Assembly (NCBI RefSeq): GCF_030546935.1
Contig: NZ_JAUOPH010000001.1
Coordinates: forward strand, 248,001 to 312,000
Length of the DNA stretch: 64,000 nt
Source of the DNA: Marinobacter sp. 2_MG-2023
Lineage (GTDB): Bacteria > Pseudomonadota > Gammaproteobacteria > Pseudomonadales > Oleiphilaceae
Direction of reading: 5' to 3'
A program made the position numbers and the translations under genes. Shown one piece after another: positions 1 to 9,473 of this stretch. Below the pieces are notes generated by a model. The model searched no databases, was not told the origin of the DNA, and was given only the letters and a program-made list of their open reading frames with translations. How positions within the stretch are numbered: the first letter of the stretch is position 1; each line of letters begins with the position of its first letter.

Positions 1-3000
1 TCAACCGTGATATGTAAATCCGCAGTGCTCGTGCCGCCATCGGCATCAGAGACTGTATAAGTCACTGCTGGCACTGTGCCGCTATAATCAGGCTCAGGCA
101 CAAACTCATAACTGCCATCAGCATTAAGTGTTAGCTCGCCAACACCGGCAATCGTTGCTGCATCGCCCGCGCTATAAGTTTGGCCATCTACCGCAAATTC
201 GGTAACACCCAGCGGGTTATCGCCATCAGGGTCGGAATCGTTGGCCAGAACACCGTTGGCGCTATCAACCGTAAGCGTGATGCCTTCAACAGCTGTGATG
301 GCGTCGTCTACAGCATCCGGCAGTGGATTGCTCACGCTCCAGGCAAACTCAGTATCTGCACTATTTCCTGATTGATCGGTCACACTGATGGTGACAGTAT
401 GCTCGCCGTTGCCGCCAAACTGACTGGCAGATTTGTCGATAGTGCCGCTAATAATGCCGGTATCTGGGTCGATGGTTAGCCCATCGGGCAAGCCGTTGGC
501 GCTGTACCTGATGTCGCTGCCATCAACGATGTCATTGAAGTTTCCGCTGACATCCAGGTTGATCACATCCGCATCGAGATCACTCTGGTCAGCGATAGGC
601 GTATTGATATCCGGCGCGAGATTGTCTACGAGTTTGCTATCAGTTGCGCTGCTGGTGTTGCCCGCCGGGTCGGTAACGGTGGCGTTCAGTTCCACTTCGG
701 TTTGACCGGACATGACGGGCACGTCTACCGTGATGCCGTTGTCGATATCGTCCTGGGTCACCGGGCGGTTAATCAGCTCGTTGCCCTGGCCATCGGTAAT
801 CACCACCGTATCGCCCGGTTTGGTTGTACCAGGGTCCAGCGTGACGGTACCTTCAACCGTGCCATCACTGGTATCGTCTTCGTTGTAGCTGCCGTTAGGG
901 CCGCTACCCGGCTCTAGTTCAACCTCAACGGTCGGCGTAACGTTGTCTACAGTTTTGTTATCGGCATCGTCACTGGTATTACCCGCCGGGTCGGTAACGG
1001 TGGCGCTGATCTCTACCTCGGTGTCACCGGATGACACGGAGATGTCGACGCTAACGCCATCATTAATATCGTCCTGCGTGACCGGGCGGTCGATCAGGAC
1101 GCTGCCGGAACCATCCTGAATCACCAGGCGGTCGCCCACTTCAACGGTGTTCGGATCCAGCGTTACTTTGCCGGTGACTTTACCGTCGGTGATTTCGTCA
1201 ACGCTGTATACGCCATCACTGCCGGCGCCTTCGAGCTCCGCCGTCAGCGTGGGTGTCACCGCATCGACCGGTTTATCGTCCGATGCATTGCTGGTGTTAC
1301 CAGCTTCGTCGGTGATCACAGCGTCCAGGGTGAGCTCGGTGTCGTTGCCATCAATGGGAACCTGAACGGTAATGCCGTTATCAATATCGGCTTGTGTCAC
1401 TGGGGCATCAAACAGCGTATTACCTTTGCCGTCGGTGACTACAAGGTGGTCACCGACCGAGACCGTTGGGTCCAGGTTGATGGTGCCTTCAACGGTGCCG
1501 TTATCGGCATCGTCTTTGTTATAGCTTCCATCCGGGCTGGAGCCCGTTGCGAGTTCAACCTCAACAGTGGGCGTAACGTTATCCACGTCTTTGTTGTCAG
1601 TCGCCGTGCCGGTGTTCCCCGAGGGGTCCGTCAGTTCAACATTGATCTCAACGTCCGGCTGACCGGGCTCTACCGGTACCTCCACACTGACGCCGTTGTC
1701 GATGTCGTCCTGGGTGACGGGACGATTGATCAGCTCATTGCCGTTGCCATCGGTGACCACCAGGGTATCGCCGGGAACGGTCTCTGGCGTCAGAGTAATG
1801 TCGCCCGTGACCGTACCGTCGGTGATGTCACCCTCGTTATAGCTGCCACCCGGGCCTGTGCCCGGCTCCAGTTCCACGCTTGCTCCTGGGCCGACGTTAT
1901 CGACGTCGTTTTCGTCTTTACCGTCGCTGGTATTCCCCGCCGGGTCGGTAACGGTGGCATTCAGTTCCACTTCGGTTTGACCGGACATGACGGGCACGTC
2001 TACAGAGATGCCGTTGTCGATATCGTCCTGGGTCACCGGGCGGTTAATCAGTTCGTTGCCCTGGCCGTCGGTAATCACCAGCGTATCGCCCGGTTTGGTG
2101 GTGCCGGGGTCCAGCGTGACGGTGCCTTCAACCGTGCCATCGCTGGTATCGTCTTCGTTGTAGCTGCCGTTAGGGCCGCTACCCGGCTCTAGTTCAACCT
2201 CAACGGTCGGCGTAACGTTGTCTACCGGCTTAGTATCCGATCCGTTGCCGGTGTTGCCCGCCGGATCAACAACTTCCACGTTCAGGCCGACACTGGTCTG
2301 GCCATCGCTGACCGGCACATCTACGGTAATGCCATTGCTGATGTCATCTTCGGTGACCGGCCGTTCGATGATCACATTGCCGTCTTTGTCGGTGATTTTG
2401 ACGGTATCACCCGGTTCAGTGGTGCCGGGCTTAAAGGTGATGGTGCCGGTAGCTTTACCGTCGCTGGTGTCGTCTTCGTTATACGCACCATTAGGGCCAG
2501 AACCGTCTTCAAGTTCTACGATTACTTCCGGGGCTATATTATCTTTCGGGTTTTTATCGAAACCTGTGCTGGTATTACCCGCTGGGTCGGTGACTTCAAC
2601 ATTCAGCTCAACATCGATTTGGCCTTCCGCGACGGGCACGTCCACAACAATGCCGTTGTTGATATCGTCTTCGGTAAGCTCGTAATCCACGATCGGATCG
2701 CCGTTGTTATCTGCAATCGGGTTACCGTCGATATCCGTTACTGTCACCTTGTCGCCGGGAAGTGTGGTGCTCGGATCAAAGGTGATCGTACCCGTAACTT
2801 TTCCGTCTTGCGTATCGGCTTCGTTGTAGTCGCCGTTCGGGCCAGAGCCCGGTTCAAGCACTGCATCTACACCCGGGGTAACATTATCCACCGGTTTGGC
2901 GTCTGATCCGGTGCCGGTATTGCCAACAGGGTCGGTGATGGTAACGTTGAGTTCGACATCGGTCTGTCCCTCAGACACAGGCACGTCGACGATAATGCCA

Positions 3001-4031
3001 TTGGTGATGTCATCCTCGGTGACCGGGCGTTCAATAATCACTTCACCGTCTTTGTCGGTGATTATGACGGTGTCACCAGGTTCTGTGGTGTCGGGGTCGA
3101 AAGTCACTGTGCCAGTGACTTTGCCGTCTTTCGTGTCGTCTTCGTTGTATCCGCCATTGGTGCCAGAGCCTGGCTCCAACTCAACCGTAATTGCTGGTGC
3201 AACACTGTCCACCTCATATGGCCGCTCCGCCTGTTCAGAAACAGGCGTACCATTTGGCTCTACACTGGCAACGGTTGCCTGAACGTTCTTGTCTTGCGCC
3301 AACTCACTGCCCGGCACATCCACTTGCCAGGTTTTGCCATCTGCATTAACGGTTGTTTCATACAGTTGGCCGTTGACAGTTACAGTAACACGATCGCCTG
3401 GTTCTACTCCGCCGCCCACTGTCCCTGTCAGAGTAATAGACTGCCCGGCTTCCGTTGCGTCTACGATATCGTTGCCAGCAATCACATCGATGGAAATGCT
3501 CAGTTTTGGGAGCTTAGAGCCAGTCTGAGGGTAGTCATTATTTGTTTCGTGACGGTCAGTAGAACCCTGGTGATCACGTATCTCATCACGTACAAACGTT
3601 GATTGCGGCAGGCTCATACCGAATGGCCGCAACACTTCCTGAATGCGCGCAACGGTCACCGGCGTGTAACCATCCGCTTCGATAATTTCGCCAATACGAA
3701 CCAGCTGAACAAAACCATGTCCTTCTGGCGTGGCACTCTGGTATTGCGTGGGGCTCGCATCCGCCGGCGCCTGGTCTGAAGACTGCTGAGGCCGCACGTC
3801 TTCATTCTGCTCCATGAACTCGCCGCGCTGGTCGGCTGAGACTTGCTGCTCACCCACAAACGTCAGTTGCTGGTTATCACCGAAGTCCAAATCAACGCGT
3901 GCGCCTTCTTCCATGATCAGCGTTTCATCAACGCCAAGTTGATCACCCACGCTGAGTAAACGACGTTCGCCGTTCGCGTTCTCCGCCCAGGCCTGTCCGA
4001 TCAGTGAAACAACAATTGCCAGAGTAGTCAT
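1..4031 (-). CDS. Giant repetitive T1SS surface adhesin, N-terminal part (C-terminus beyond window)
   Basis: A LapA/Bap-like biofilm adhesin exported by the type I system encoded just upstream on the same strand. I translated the frame from the ATG at 4031 (RBS GAGGT 5 nt away); the repeats stay in this frame and no stop appears before the left edge, so at least 1343 residues are present and the C-terminal export signal is missing. Residues 1-70 resemble an adhesin retention module: MTTLAIVVSLIGQAWA, then GERRLLSVGDQL and VDLDFGDNQQLTF. A Gln/Asp-rich linker follows, then a first Ig-like domain near residues 175-270, eight Asp-rich repeats of about 106 residues (roughly 3210 down to 620), and He_PIG/cadherin-like domains at the edge (YTVSDADGG). 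The repeats carry YNEDDT, GTV, PVT(E/Q)DDI and DPAGNT motifs, which suggest calcium-stiffened Ig domains. I see no TAAG-type LapG cleavage site in the linker. Family assignment is solid; the ligand is unknown. Confidence 0.88.
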   Translation of the reverse strand, partial: MTTLAIVVSLIGQAWAENANGERRLLSVGDQLGVDETLIMEEGARVDLDFGDNQQLTFVGEQQVSADQRGEFMEQNEDVRPQQSSDQAPADASPTQYQSATPEGHGFVQLVRIGEIIEADGYTPVTVARIQEVLRPFGMSLPQSTFVRDEIRDHQGSTDRHETNNDYPQTGSKLPKLSISIDVIAGNDIVDATEAGQSITLTGTVGGGVEPGDRVTVTVNGQLYETTVNADGKTWQVDVPGSELAQDKNVQATVASVEPNGTPVSEQAERPYEVDSVAPAITVELEPGSGTNGGYNEDDTKDGKVTGTVTFDPDTTEPGDTVIITDKDGEVIIERPVTEDDITNGIIVDVPVSEGQTDVELNVTITDPVGNTGTGSDAKPVDNVTPGVDAVLEPGSGPNGDYNEADTQDGKVTGTITFDPSTTLPGDKVTVTDIDGNPIADNNGDPIVDYELTEDDINNGIVVDVPVAEGQIDVELNVEVTDPAGNTSTGFDKNPKDNIAPEVIVELEDGSGPNGAYNEDDTSDGKATGTITFKPGTTEPGDTVKITDKDGNVIIERPVTEDDISNGITVDVPVSDGQTSVGLNVEVVDPAGNTGNGSDTKPVDNVTPTVEVELEPGSGPNGSYNEDDTSDGTVEGTVTLDPGTTKPGDTLVITDGQGNELINRPVTQDDIDNGISVDVPVMSGQTEVELNATVTDPAGNTSDGKDENDVDNVGPGASVELEPGTGPGGSYNEGDITDGTVTGDITLTPETVPGDTLVVTDGNGNELINRPVTQDDIDNGVSVEVPVEPGQPDVEINVELTDPSGNTGTATDNKDVDNVTPTVEVELATGSSPDGSYNKDDADNGTVEGTINLDPTVSVGDHLVVTDGKGNTLFDAPVTQADIDNGITVQVPIDGNDTELTLDAVITDEAGNTSNASDDKPVDAVTPTLTAELEGAGSDGVYSVDEITDGKVTGKVTLDPNTVEVGDRLVIQDGSGSVLIDRPVTQDDINDGVSVDISVSSGDTEVEISATVTDPAGNTSDDADNKTVDNVTPTVEVELEPGSGPNGSYNEDDTSDGTVEGTVTLDPGTTKPGDTVVITDGQGNELINRPVTQDDIDNGITVDVPVMSGQTEVELNATVTDPAGNTSSATDSKLVDNLAPDINTPIADQSDLDADVINLDVSGNFNDIVDGSDIRYSANGLPDGLTIDPDTGIISGTIDKSASQFGGNGEHTVTISVTDQSGNSADTEFAWSVSNPLPDAVDDAITAVEGITLTVDSANGVLANDSDPDGDNPLGVTEFAVDGQTYSAGDAATIAGVGELTLNADGSYEFVPEPDYSGTVPAVTYTVSDADGGTSTADLHITV
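661..950 (-). repeat. Near-identical 290-bp copy A within the adhesin repeats
   Basis: Aligned by eye with 1936-2225 at a constant offset of 1275 bp (425 codons, four repeat units), it shows about 11 mismatches and no gaps, roughly 96% identity. Neighbouring units are clearly more diverged, which points to a recent internal duplication or gene conversion. Confidence 0.8.
1936..2225 (-). repeat. Near-identical 290-bp copy B within the adhesin repeats
   Basis: Partner of 661-950. The reading frame is preserved between the copies, so recombination between them would delete or add exactly four Ig-like domains without a frameshift. Confidence 0.8.
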
Positions 4032-4086
4032 AAGGACCTCACAAAGTAGCTATTCATGCAGCATGCGCGCATGTAGAGAATCTGGT

Positions 4087-5541
4087 TTAGCGTTCGCTCA
4101 AAGCATTGGCTTTGGCGCGCAGTAAAGGCTTTAGCAGGTACGATAAAATGCTTTTCTTCCCAGTCATGATGTCGAGTTGAGCGGTCATCCCGGGAATAAC
4201 AGAAAATTTCTGCGCCGAATCTGTGTCATTGGTGACGGCACGCACCAGGTAAAAGGTGTTATCGCGCTCATCGGTAATGGTGTCGGCACTGATGTGCTGG
4301 AGCGTTGCGGAAATGCCGCCGTATACAGAAAAATCGTAGGCATGCAGTTTGATAGTGGCCGGTAGCCCGGGGCGCAGGAAGGCAATATCTTTGGGCGCTA
4401 TTTTGGCTTCGACAAGCAGGCGATCGTCACTGGGCACAATTTCAACAACTGCATTCCCGGGCTGAACAACCCCACCAATAGTATTCAGGAGTACCCGCTG
4501 AACTGTGCCGTTCACGGGAGATCGAATTTCAGAGAGCCTTACCTTATCCGCCAGACCCGCAACACTCTTCTCCAGGCTGTTCAATTGGGAACTGGCATCA
4601 CTAAGTTCCGCGCGCCACTGGTTACGCGCAGTAGACTCAATCTCTAGTAGCCGGGAGTCCGCTTCCTTGATGCTGGCCTTGACCTGCCTGACACGAGCCG
4701 CCGCTTGAAGCTGCTCACCGTCTGCGGCAGCCTGGTCTCGCTGCAAGCGCAGAACTTCTATTTCGGAAACAGCACCAGAGCCTAACAAGGGCCGAGTGGC
4801 CTGCAACTCCCGCGTCGACATACGGTAAGACTTCTCTGCCGCAGACAACCGCGCCTGAACTTCTCCCAGCTCTTGCTGCCGCTGGGCGCGCTGTTCCCGC
4901 GCGACAGAGAGCCGATCGCTCAGCTCTTTCAGACTGGCCTGGTAATAACCCTGCTCCTGGCGCAGAACCTGCTGTTGCTCGGCGGTTAAAGCTTCGCTGA
5001 AGTTCAGTTGAAGTGGTTCGTTGTTGATCTGCGCCCGCAACCGCTCAACTTTCGCCGCCAATGCAAACGCCCGCACACTGCCTTCCTGAAAGCTGGCAAC
5101 AAAGCGGGTGGGATCTATGCGCACCAGAAGGTCGCCCTGCTTCACCGTTGCGCCTTCCTCAACGAAAAGTTCGTCGATAACACCGCCATCCGCAGACTGT
5201 ATGATTTGCAGTTGCCGCGACGGTATCACCTTGCCTTCCCCCCGGGTTACTTCATCTATGGGAGCAACCGCAGCCCAGATGATCAACCCGATGCAGGTCA
5301 GCGCAATACCATATAGAAGGCTACGGGCACGGAGGGTGCTCTGCTGCTCCATTGCCTGGTCTGCATCGTCGGGCCATTGCCTTGAGTTGTTGCGAAACGC
5401 TGAGAAAAACGGCCGGAACAGGCGATCAATGAAGCCCCTGCCCCGGGCGCCTACCGCGTCTGCCAACTGCAAACGTTCAAATGCTTGTTGTTCAACGTGC
5501 TTCTGAGCCGTTTTTTCTACAACGTCGGGCTTGTCTTTCAT
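4087..5541 (-). CDS. HlyD-family membrane fusion protein of the adhesin T1SS (LapC-like)
   Basis: Periplasmic adaptor that joins the inner-membrane ABC exporter to the outer-membrane channel during adhesin secretion. The 484 residues show a long cytoplasmic N-terminus, one membrane segment near residues 75-95 (LLYGIALTCIGLIIWAAVAP), then the HlyD pattern VTRGEGKVIPSRQLQIIQS and GGVIDELFVEEGATVKQGD (split lipoyl domain), a long coiled-coil hairpin, and a beta-barrel C-terminus ending in PGMTAQLDIMTGKKSILSYL, the usual HlyD end. Its ATG overlaps the stop of the ABC gene by 4 nt, so the two are translationally coupled, and the adhesin starts 55 nt after its stop. Size and motifs are typical; confidence in the family is high. 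Confidence 0.95.
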   Translation of the reverse strand: MKDKPDVVEKTAQKHVEQQAFERLQLADAVGARGRGFIDRLFRPFFSAFRNNSRQWPDDADQAMEQQSTLRARSLLYGIALTCIGLIIWAAVAPIDEVTRGEGKVIPSRQLQIIQSADGGVIDELFVEEGATVKQGDLLVRIDPTRFVASFQEGSVRAFALAAKVERLRAQINNEPLQLNFSEALTAEQQQVLRQEQGYYQASLKELSDRLSVAREQRAQRQQELGEVQARLSAAEKSYRMSTRELQATRPLLGSGAVSEIEVLRLQRDQAAADGEQLQAAARVRQVKASIKEADSRLLEIESTARNQWRAELSDASSQLNSLEKSVAGLADKVRLSEIRSPVNGTVQRVLLNTIGGVVQPGNAVVEIVPSDDRLLVEAKIAPKDIAFLRPGLPATIKLHAYDFSVYGGISATLQHISADTITDERDNTFYLVRAVTNDTDSAQKFSVIPGMTAQLDIMTGKKSILSYLLKPLLRAKANALSER

Positions 5542-7670
5542 CTCGCCCCCCGCTGAATACTTCCTTGCTGAAGCGCCTGAAGCACGCTCTGTTTCGGGCC
5601 GTCGGCAACGACTTTGCCAGCATCCATAACAATCAGTCGATCAACCAGGTCCAGCAAGCCGGTGCGATGAGTTATCAGCAGCAACGTGTTGCCCTGGCCA
5701 AGCTGGCTCAGGCCCTTGCTTACATGGTTCTCCAACATGCTATCCATGGCACTGGTGGGCTCATCAAGCAACAAAATGCTGCTATCGGCCATAACAGCGC
5801 GGGCCACCGCAATAGTCTGACGCTGCCCACCCGACAGACGATTACCCCCTTCTCCGACGGGCATTGATAAACCATCGGCGTGATCACCCACCAAACCTTT
5901 CAGGCCGGAAATATTGATCGCCTGCATCAGACGTTCGTTGCTTGGGTGCTCTATGCCCAGCGTAATGTTGTCGTAGACAGTGCCACTGAGTAACTGAACG
6001 TCTTGAGGGATGTAACCGATATTGCGGCGTAGCTCCGTCGGATCTATCTGCTCTATATTCACGCCATCAATCAGGAGGCTTCCAGAGGTTGGCCGATACA
6101 ATCCCAGAATGAGTTTTTCCAGTGTGCTTTTGCCGGAGCCCACACGGCCAAGAATCCCCACTCGCTCGCCCGCCCGGATATGCAGTGAAACTTCAGACAA
6201 AGCGTCACGATCTTCATCCGGATACTGAAAAGAGACGTTGCGCAGTTCTATTTCACCGCGCAGCTTGCCCCGACTGATTAGTTGTTTTCCGGGATCTCGG
6301 TCCTGCTCAGCGTCCATGATCTGCTCAACAGATGTCAGAGCGGTGGCCGCCTGGTAATACTGAGTCAATAGCGAGGCTGTTTGCGAAACAGGCGCCATGG
6401 CACGGGACGACAACATATAAGCTGCGATGAGCCCGCCCTGGCTCAAATCACCACTTATCACCAGGTAAACACCGGTGATAATCATTACTACCGAGACAAC
6501 TTGTTGTACCCAGGACGCACCCGCACCAACTGACATACCGAGCATGCGCTGCTTCCCCGAGCAGCCAGACAAAAACCGGGTAGACTGCTCCCAGGCACTT
6601 TGCATGCGGCTTGTGGCATTGAAGCTCTTGAGCGTGGGCGCAGCAACCAGGCTTTCAATTAAGCCCGAATTACGCTGGGCGCTGGCCTGGCTCATGGTTT
6701 CTGAAAGCTGGTGCATGGTCGCCTGTACCGAAAGGGCGTAAAAAATAATCAGCGTTGCGCCAATCACCACTGGAATCATCATCACTGGCGAAATCAGGGC
6801 AATGATGATCACAAAAAGCAGAAAGAACGGAAGGTCAACAAGCGCAGTAACGGTCATCGAGCCGATAAACGAGCGCACGGATTCAAACGACTGTACATTG
6901 GCTGCAAACGAGCCTACTGAAGGCGGCGCATGCTCAAGCCGGGCGCCCAGAATCCTCTCCATGATCCGGGCCGACACCTTAATATCAGCCCTGCTCGCAG
7001 CCAACTCCACAAACCAGCTGCGCAGCAACCGCAAAGCCAGGTCGGCACATATAATGAAAAGCGCACCCAGAGCGAGAACCCAGAGTGTATCCGTCGCGTG
7101 ATTGGGAACCACTCGGTCATAGACGTTCATGACGAACAGCGGCATCGTCAGGGCGAACAGATTAATAAAAAAAGCCGCGATCAGGATATCTCGATACACC
7201 GGCCGGTTTGCCTTGATGACACTCCAGAACCAATGACCCTTATCTGTAGCAGCGGAGCCTGCACCTGTCTTATTCGAATCCAGGCGAAAATCCGGGCGAC
7301 AGTACAGGGCGATCCCCGTATAGCTGTCTTTGAAGCTGTCCAGTTCCAGCTCCTGGGGTTGCATACCGAGTTCCGGCAACAGTACCTGAACTTTCTGCTT
7401 CTGGACGTCAATGCTTGTTAGCAGGCAAGCGCGGTTACCCTCCAACAAGACGACGCAGGGGAACAGCAGACGGTTAAGGCGACTCAAGGGCTGCCGTACC
7501 AGTGTCACCTTCATATCTACCCGCTCCGCGGCGCGGGCAAATACAGAAGGCGACAGGCGTCCGTCCACTAATGGCAAACCTGAAACCAGCGCATCGTGGC
7601 TGGTCGCAGTGCCATTTTCAGCGGCCAGCCATAGCAGGCAAGCGCCTAAGGGGTCATCGGTCAGATCCAT
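5538..7670 (-). CDS. Type I secretion ABC transporter with C39-like domain (LapB-like)
   Basis: Inner-membrane exporter that powers adhesin secretion. The 710 residues comprise an N-terminal C39-peptidase-like domain (about 1-130), a six-helix membrane domain (about 150-440) and a nucleotide-binding domain. Walker A is GRVGSGKST near residue 510, the signature LSGGQRQT near 610, and Walker B ILLLDEPTSAMD shortly after. The C39 domain reads DPLGACLLWLA where an active peptidase has D-C-G, so the catalytic Cys is absent; in this family such degenerate domains bind the unfolded substrate without cutting it. It sits between the TolC-OmpA gene (15 nt away) and the HlyD gene (4-nt overlap). The substrate is inferred from operon position. 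Confidence 0.95.
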   Translation of the reverse strand: MDLTDDPLGACLLWLAAENGTATSHDALVSGLPLVDGRLSPSVFARAAERVDMKVTLVRQPLSRLNRLLFPCVVLLEGNRACLLTSIDVQKQKVQVLLPELGMQPQELELDSFKDSYTGIALYCRPDFRLDSNKTGAGSAATDKGHWFWSVIKANRPVYRDILIAAFFINLFALTMPLFVMNVYDRVVPNHATDTLWVLALGALFIICADLALRLLRSWFVELAASRADIKVSARIMERILGARLEHAPPSVGSFAANVQSFESVRSFIGSMTVTALVDLPFFLLFVIIIALISPVMMIPVVIGATLIIFYALSVQATMHQLSETMSQASAQRNSGLIESLVAAPTLKSFNATSRMQSAWEQSTRFLSGCSGKQRMLGMSVGAGASWVQQVVSVVMIITGVYLVISGDLSQGGLIAAYMLSSRAMAPVSQTASLLTQYYQAATALTSVEQIMDAEQDRDPGKQLISRGKLRGEIELRNVSFQYPDEDRDALSEVSLHIRAGERVGILGRVGSGKSTLEKLILGLYRPTSGSLLIDGVNIEQIDPTELRRNIGYIPQDVQLLSGTVYDNITLGIEHPSNERLMQAINISGLKGLVGDHADGLSMPVGEGGNRLSGGQRQTIAVARAVMADSSILLLDEPTSAMDSMLENHVSKGLSQLGQGNTLLLITHRTGLLDLVDRLIVMDAGKVVADGPKQSVLQALQQGSIQRGAR

Positions 7671-7685
7671 GACAGCCTTTCATGC

Positions 7686-9473
7686 CTATTTACGGGCATG
7701 AGTAACACGCACCTCAACACGGCGGTTCAATGCCCGGCCTTCGGCTGTGTCGTTGCTTGCATTGGGTTGATACGCACCTACGCCGGAGACCAGCATAACG
7801 GTATCCGTAACACCGCTATCAACAAGAGCATCCCGCACTGCTATTGCTCGGGCCAGAGATAGCTCACGATTCAGTGCATCAGTGCCGGTGCTGTCGGTAT
7901 GACCCACAATATTGATGGACTTCGCCGTTCCACGCTCCAGCAAACGCCGGGCAAACTGCTGCAGGCGAGCCATTGCCTCGGGTTTGAATTCGGCACTGCC
8001 GATGTCGAACAGCGTATCGCTGCCCAGATTCAAGACCTCTTCGGTATCTGCCGTTTGCAGGTAGCGATCGAAGCTTGCGGCGCCATCATCGGGCAGCGTG
8101 CAGTAACGACTGGAGCCAGGGTTAACCGACTGATTGATGTCACCAAGATCTGGAAGCTCTTCACTACCAACGGCAAGGGTATCCAGCAGCCGCCCCATAC
8201 TGTGAAGTGTTTGCAGGCGGTTGATTTCCAGGTCGTATGTCCCGTTGATATAAGCACGCTCCGCCTGGAAAAACTCGTTTTCGGAGTCGAGTACATCCAG
8301 CAACGAACGACGCCCGATATCGAACTGCTCGCGATAGGCGGCAAGCACTCCCCCTGCTTCTTCGCGGTGATTCGCTAAAGAGGCAAGTTTTACCTGAAGG
8401 TTAAGTACATCGCTGTGTGCAATGGTTGCAGTCTGGCGCAAATCGACGCAGGTTTTGTCCCGCATGCTTTCAGCCTGGCTGATTCGGCGATTTGCTGCGC
8501 GCTCGGCCGCGCGGTCACTGCCACCGCGATACAAATTATAACGCGCTCGCAGCTCGATCACTGTTTCATCGCCATAGGAGTGCGGGTCTGATCGCGTATC
8601 GAAACTATTGTTATTTTTATAGGTACCGTGCCGAGCGCCCAGTTCTAGCGTTGGGTAGCGGCCAGACTTGGCTTCACCGTAAGAGGCCTCGGAAGCCTGA
8701 ATCTCCTCAAACGCTGCAAACAAGGCCGGGTTATTGGCATAGACCGTCTTTAGAACCTGCCATAACCCTTCAGGCACAGCCTGCGCTTCTACTTCGAAAG
8801 GGGTTAGATTCTCGGCGGGGAAGCGACCAACCAAACGCTGAAAACGAGCAGTAACACTCTGCAGGTTTGCCACCTCAGTCATTAAATTAGAGCGTGCGAG
8901 AGATAAACGCCCATCAATTTGCTGCAGGTCGGCCCGATTGCTAATACCTCGACCGACACGATCGCTCACATGGCGTTGCACCCGCTGATGGTTTGCAACG
9001 TTTTGCTGTGCGAGTGCCACCAGCTCGCGGTGGCGGAGAACGCTCAGATAAACCTCACTGGCCTCGAGCGCCTTGGTTTCTGCCTCATCCAGCAGTTCGT
9101 AATAGCGCGCACGACTACTATGCTCGGCTCTCGCGACGGCGTTACGCACTCGAAATCCGTCGAACAGCATTTGTGTGAGCGACACTTCTGCATAATTGCG
9201 GTTGTAGCTACCACGGTCATCGTAGTCACGGGCGCCAATACCACCGGACGCACTTACATCAATAGATGGCAAGTATCCGCCGAAAGCTTCACGCTGGTCA
9301 TAAGTCGAGGCCTGGAACGCATGCAACCGAATCTGCAATTCCGGGTTAGTGTCCAGTGTTTCCTGAACAACACTTAACAAGTCGTCGTGTGGCTTCTCTG
9401 CAGCTGAAATAAATGCTGTAAAGCTCAAAGAATACGCAAGGGCAAGTTTGGCGGCAAAGGGTGTTCTGGCCAT
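7686..9473 (-). CDS. TolC-family outer-membrane channel fused to a C-terminal OmpA domain
   Basis: Outer-membrane exit duct for the adhesin. A signal peptide (LALAYSLSFTAFISAAE) is followed by a TolC/AggA-type helical-barrel domain to about residue 440, with family phrases such as NPELQIRLHAFQ, LTQMLFDGFRVRNAV, GRRSLLDVLDSENEFFQAE and the repeat-half phrase RARYNLYRGGSDRAA. After a short linker an OmpA-like peptidoglycan-binding domain occupies about 480-595: LFDIGSAEFKPEA, NIVGHTDSTGTDALNRELS and GRALNRRVEVRV. At 595 residues it is much longer than ordinary TolC proteins (about 450-490), which the OmpA domain explains. ATG at 9473 has RBS AGAGG 6 nt upstream. It is first in the operon. The fusion would tie the exit channel to the cell wall; that role is inferred. 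Confidence 0.93.
   Translation of the reverse strand: MARTPFAAKLALAYSLSFTAFISAAEKPHDDLLSVVQETLDTNPELQIRLHAFQASTYDQREAFGGYLPSIDVSASGGIGARDYDDRGSYNRNYAEVSLTQMLFDGFRVRNAVARAEHSSRARYYELLDEAETKALEASEVYLSVLRHRELVALAQQNVANHQRVQRHVSDRVGRGISNRADLQQIDGRLSLARSNLMTEVANLQSVTARFQRLVGRFPAENLTPFEVEAQAVPEGLWQVLKTVYANNPALFAAFEEIQASEASYGEAKSGRYPTLELGARHGTYKNNNSFDTRSDPHSYGDETVIELRARYNLYRGGSDRAAERAANRRISQAESMRDKTCVDLRQTATIAHSDVLNLQVKLASLANHREEAGGVLAAYREQFDIGRRSLLDVLDSENEFFQAERAYINGTYDLEINRLQTLHSMGRLLDTLAVGSEELPDLGDINQSVNPGSSRYCTLPDDGAASFDRYLQTADTEEVLNLGSDTLFDIGSAEFKPEAMARLQQFARRLLERGTAKSINIVGHTDSTGTDALNRELSLARAIAVRDALVDSGVTDTVMLVSGVGAYQPNASNDTAEGRALNRRVEVRVTHARK

Larger units (their letters stand above)
620..3215 (-). 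repeat. Eight tandem Ig-like repeats (about 318-340 bp each) in the adhesin gene
   Basis: The segment coding for VDN(V)-x-P recurs near 3210, 2880, 2537, 2215, 1895, 1577, 1258, 941 and 622, so the unit is about 320 bp (106 residues) with slightly longer first units. Each unit repeats the same motif order: acidic start, YNEDDT, GTV, PGDTV, PVT-DDI, then DPxGNT. These are protein-coding repeats with no short spacers and are not a CRISPR array. Confidence 0.85.

Noticed and set aside
1392-2192. Plus-strand ORF of 266 codons and several shorter ones across 180-3600
   Set aside because: They are antisense to the repetitive adhesin frame, echo its repeats, and lack RBS or recognisable domains.
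620-3215. Regular repeats that could suggest a CRISPR array
   Set aside because: The unit is about 320 bp, diverged and in frame with one coding sequence; there are no short conserved repeats or spacers.
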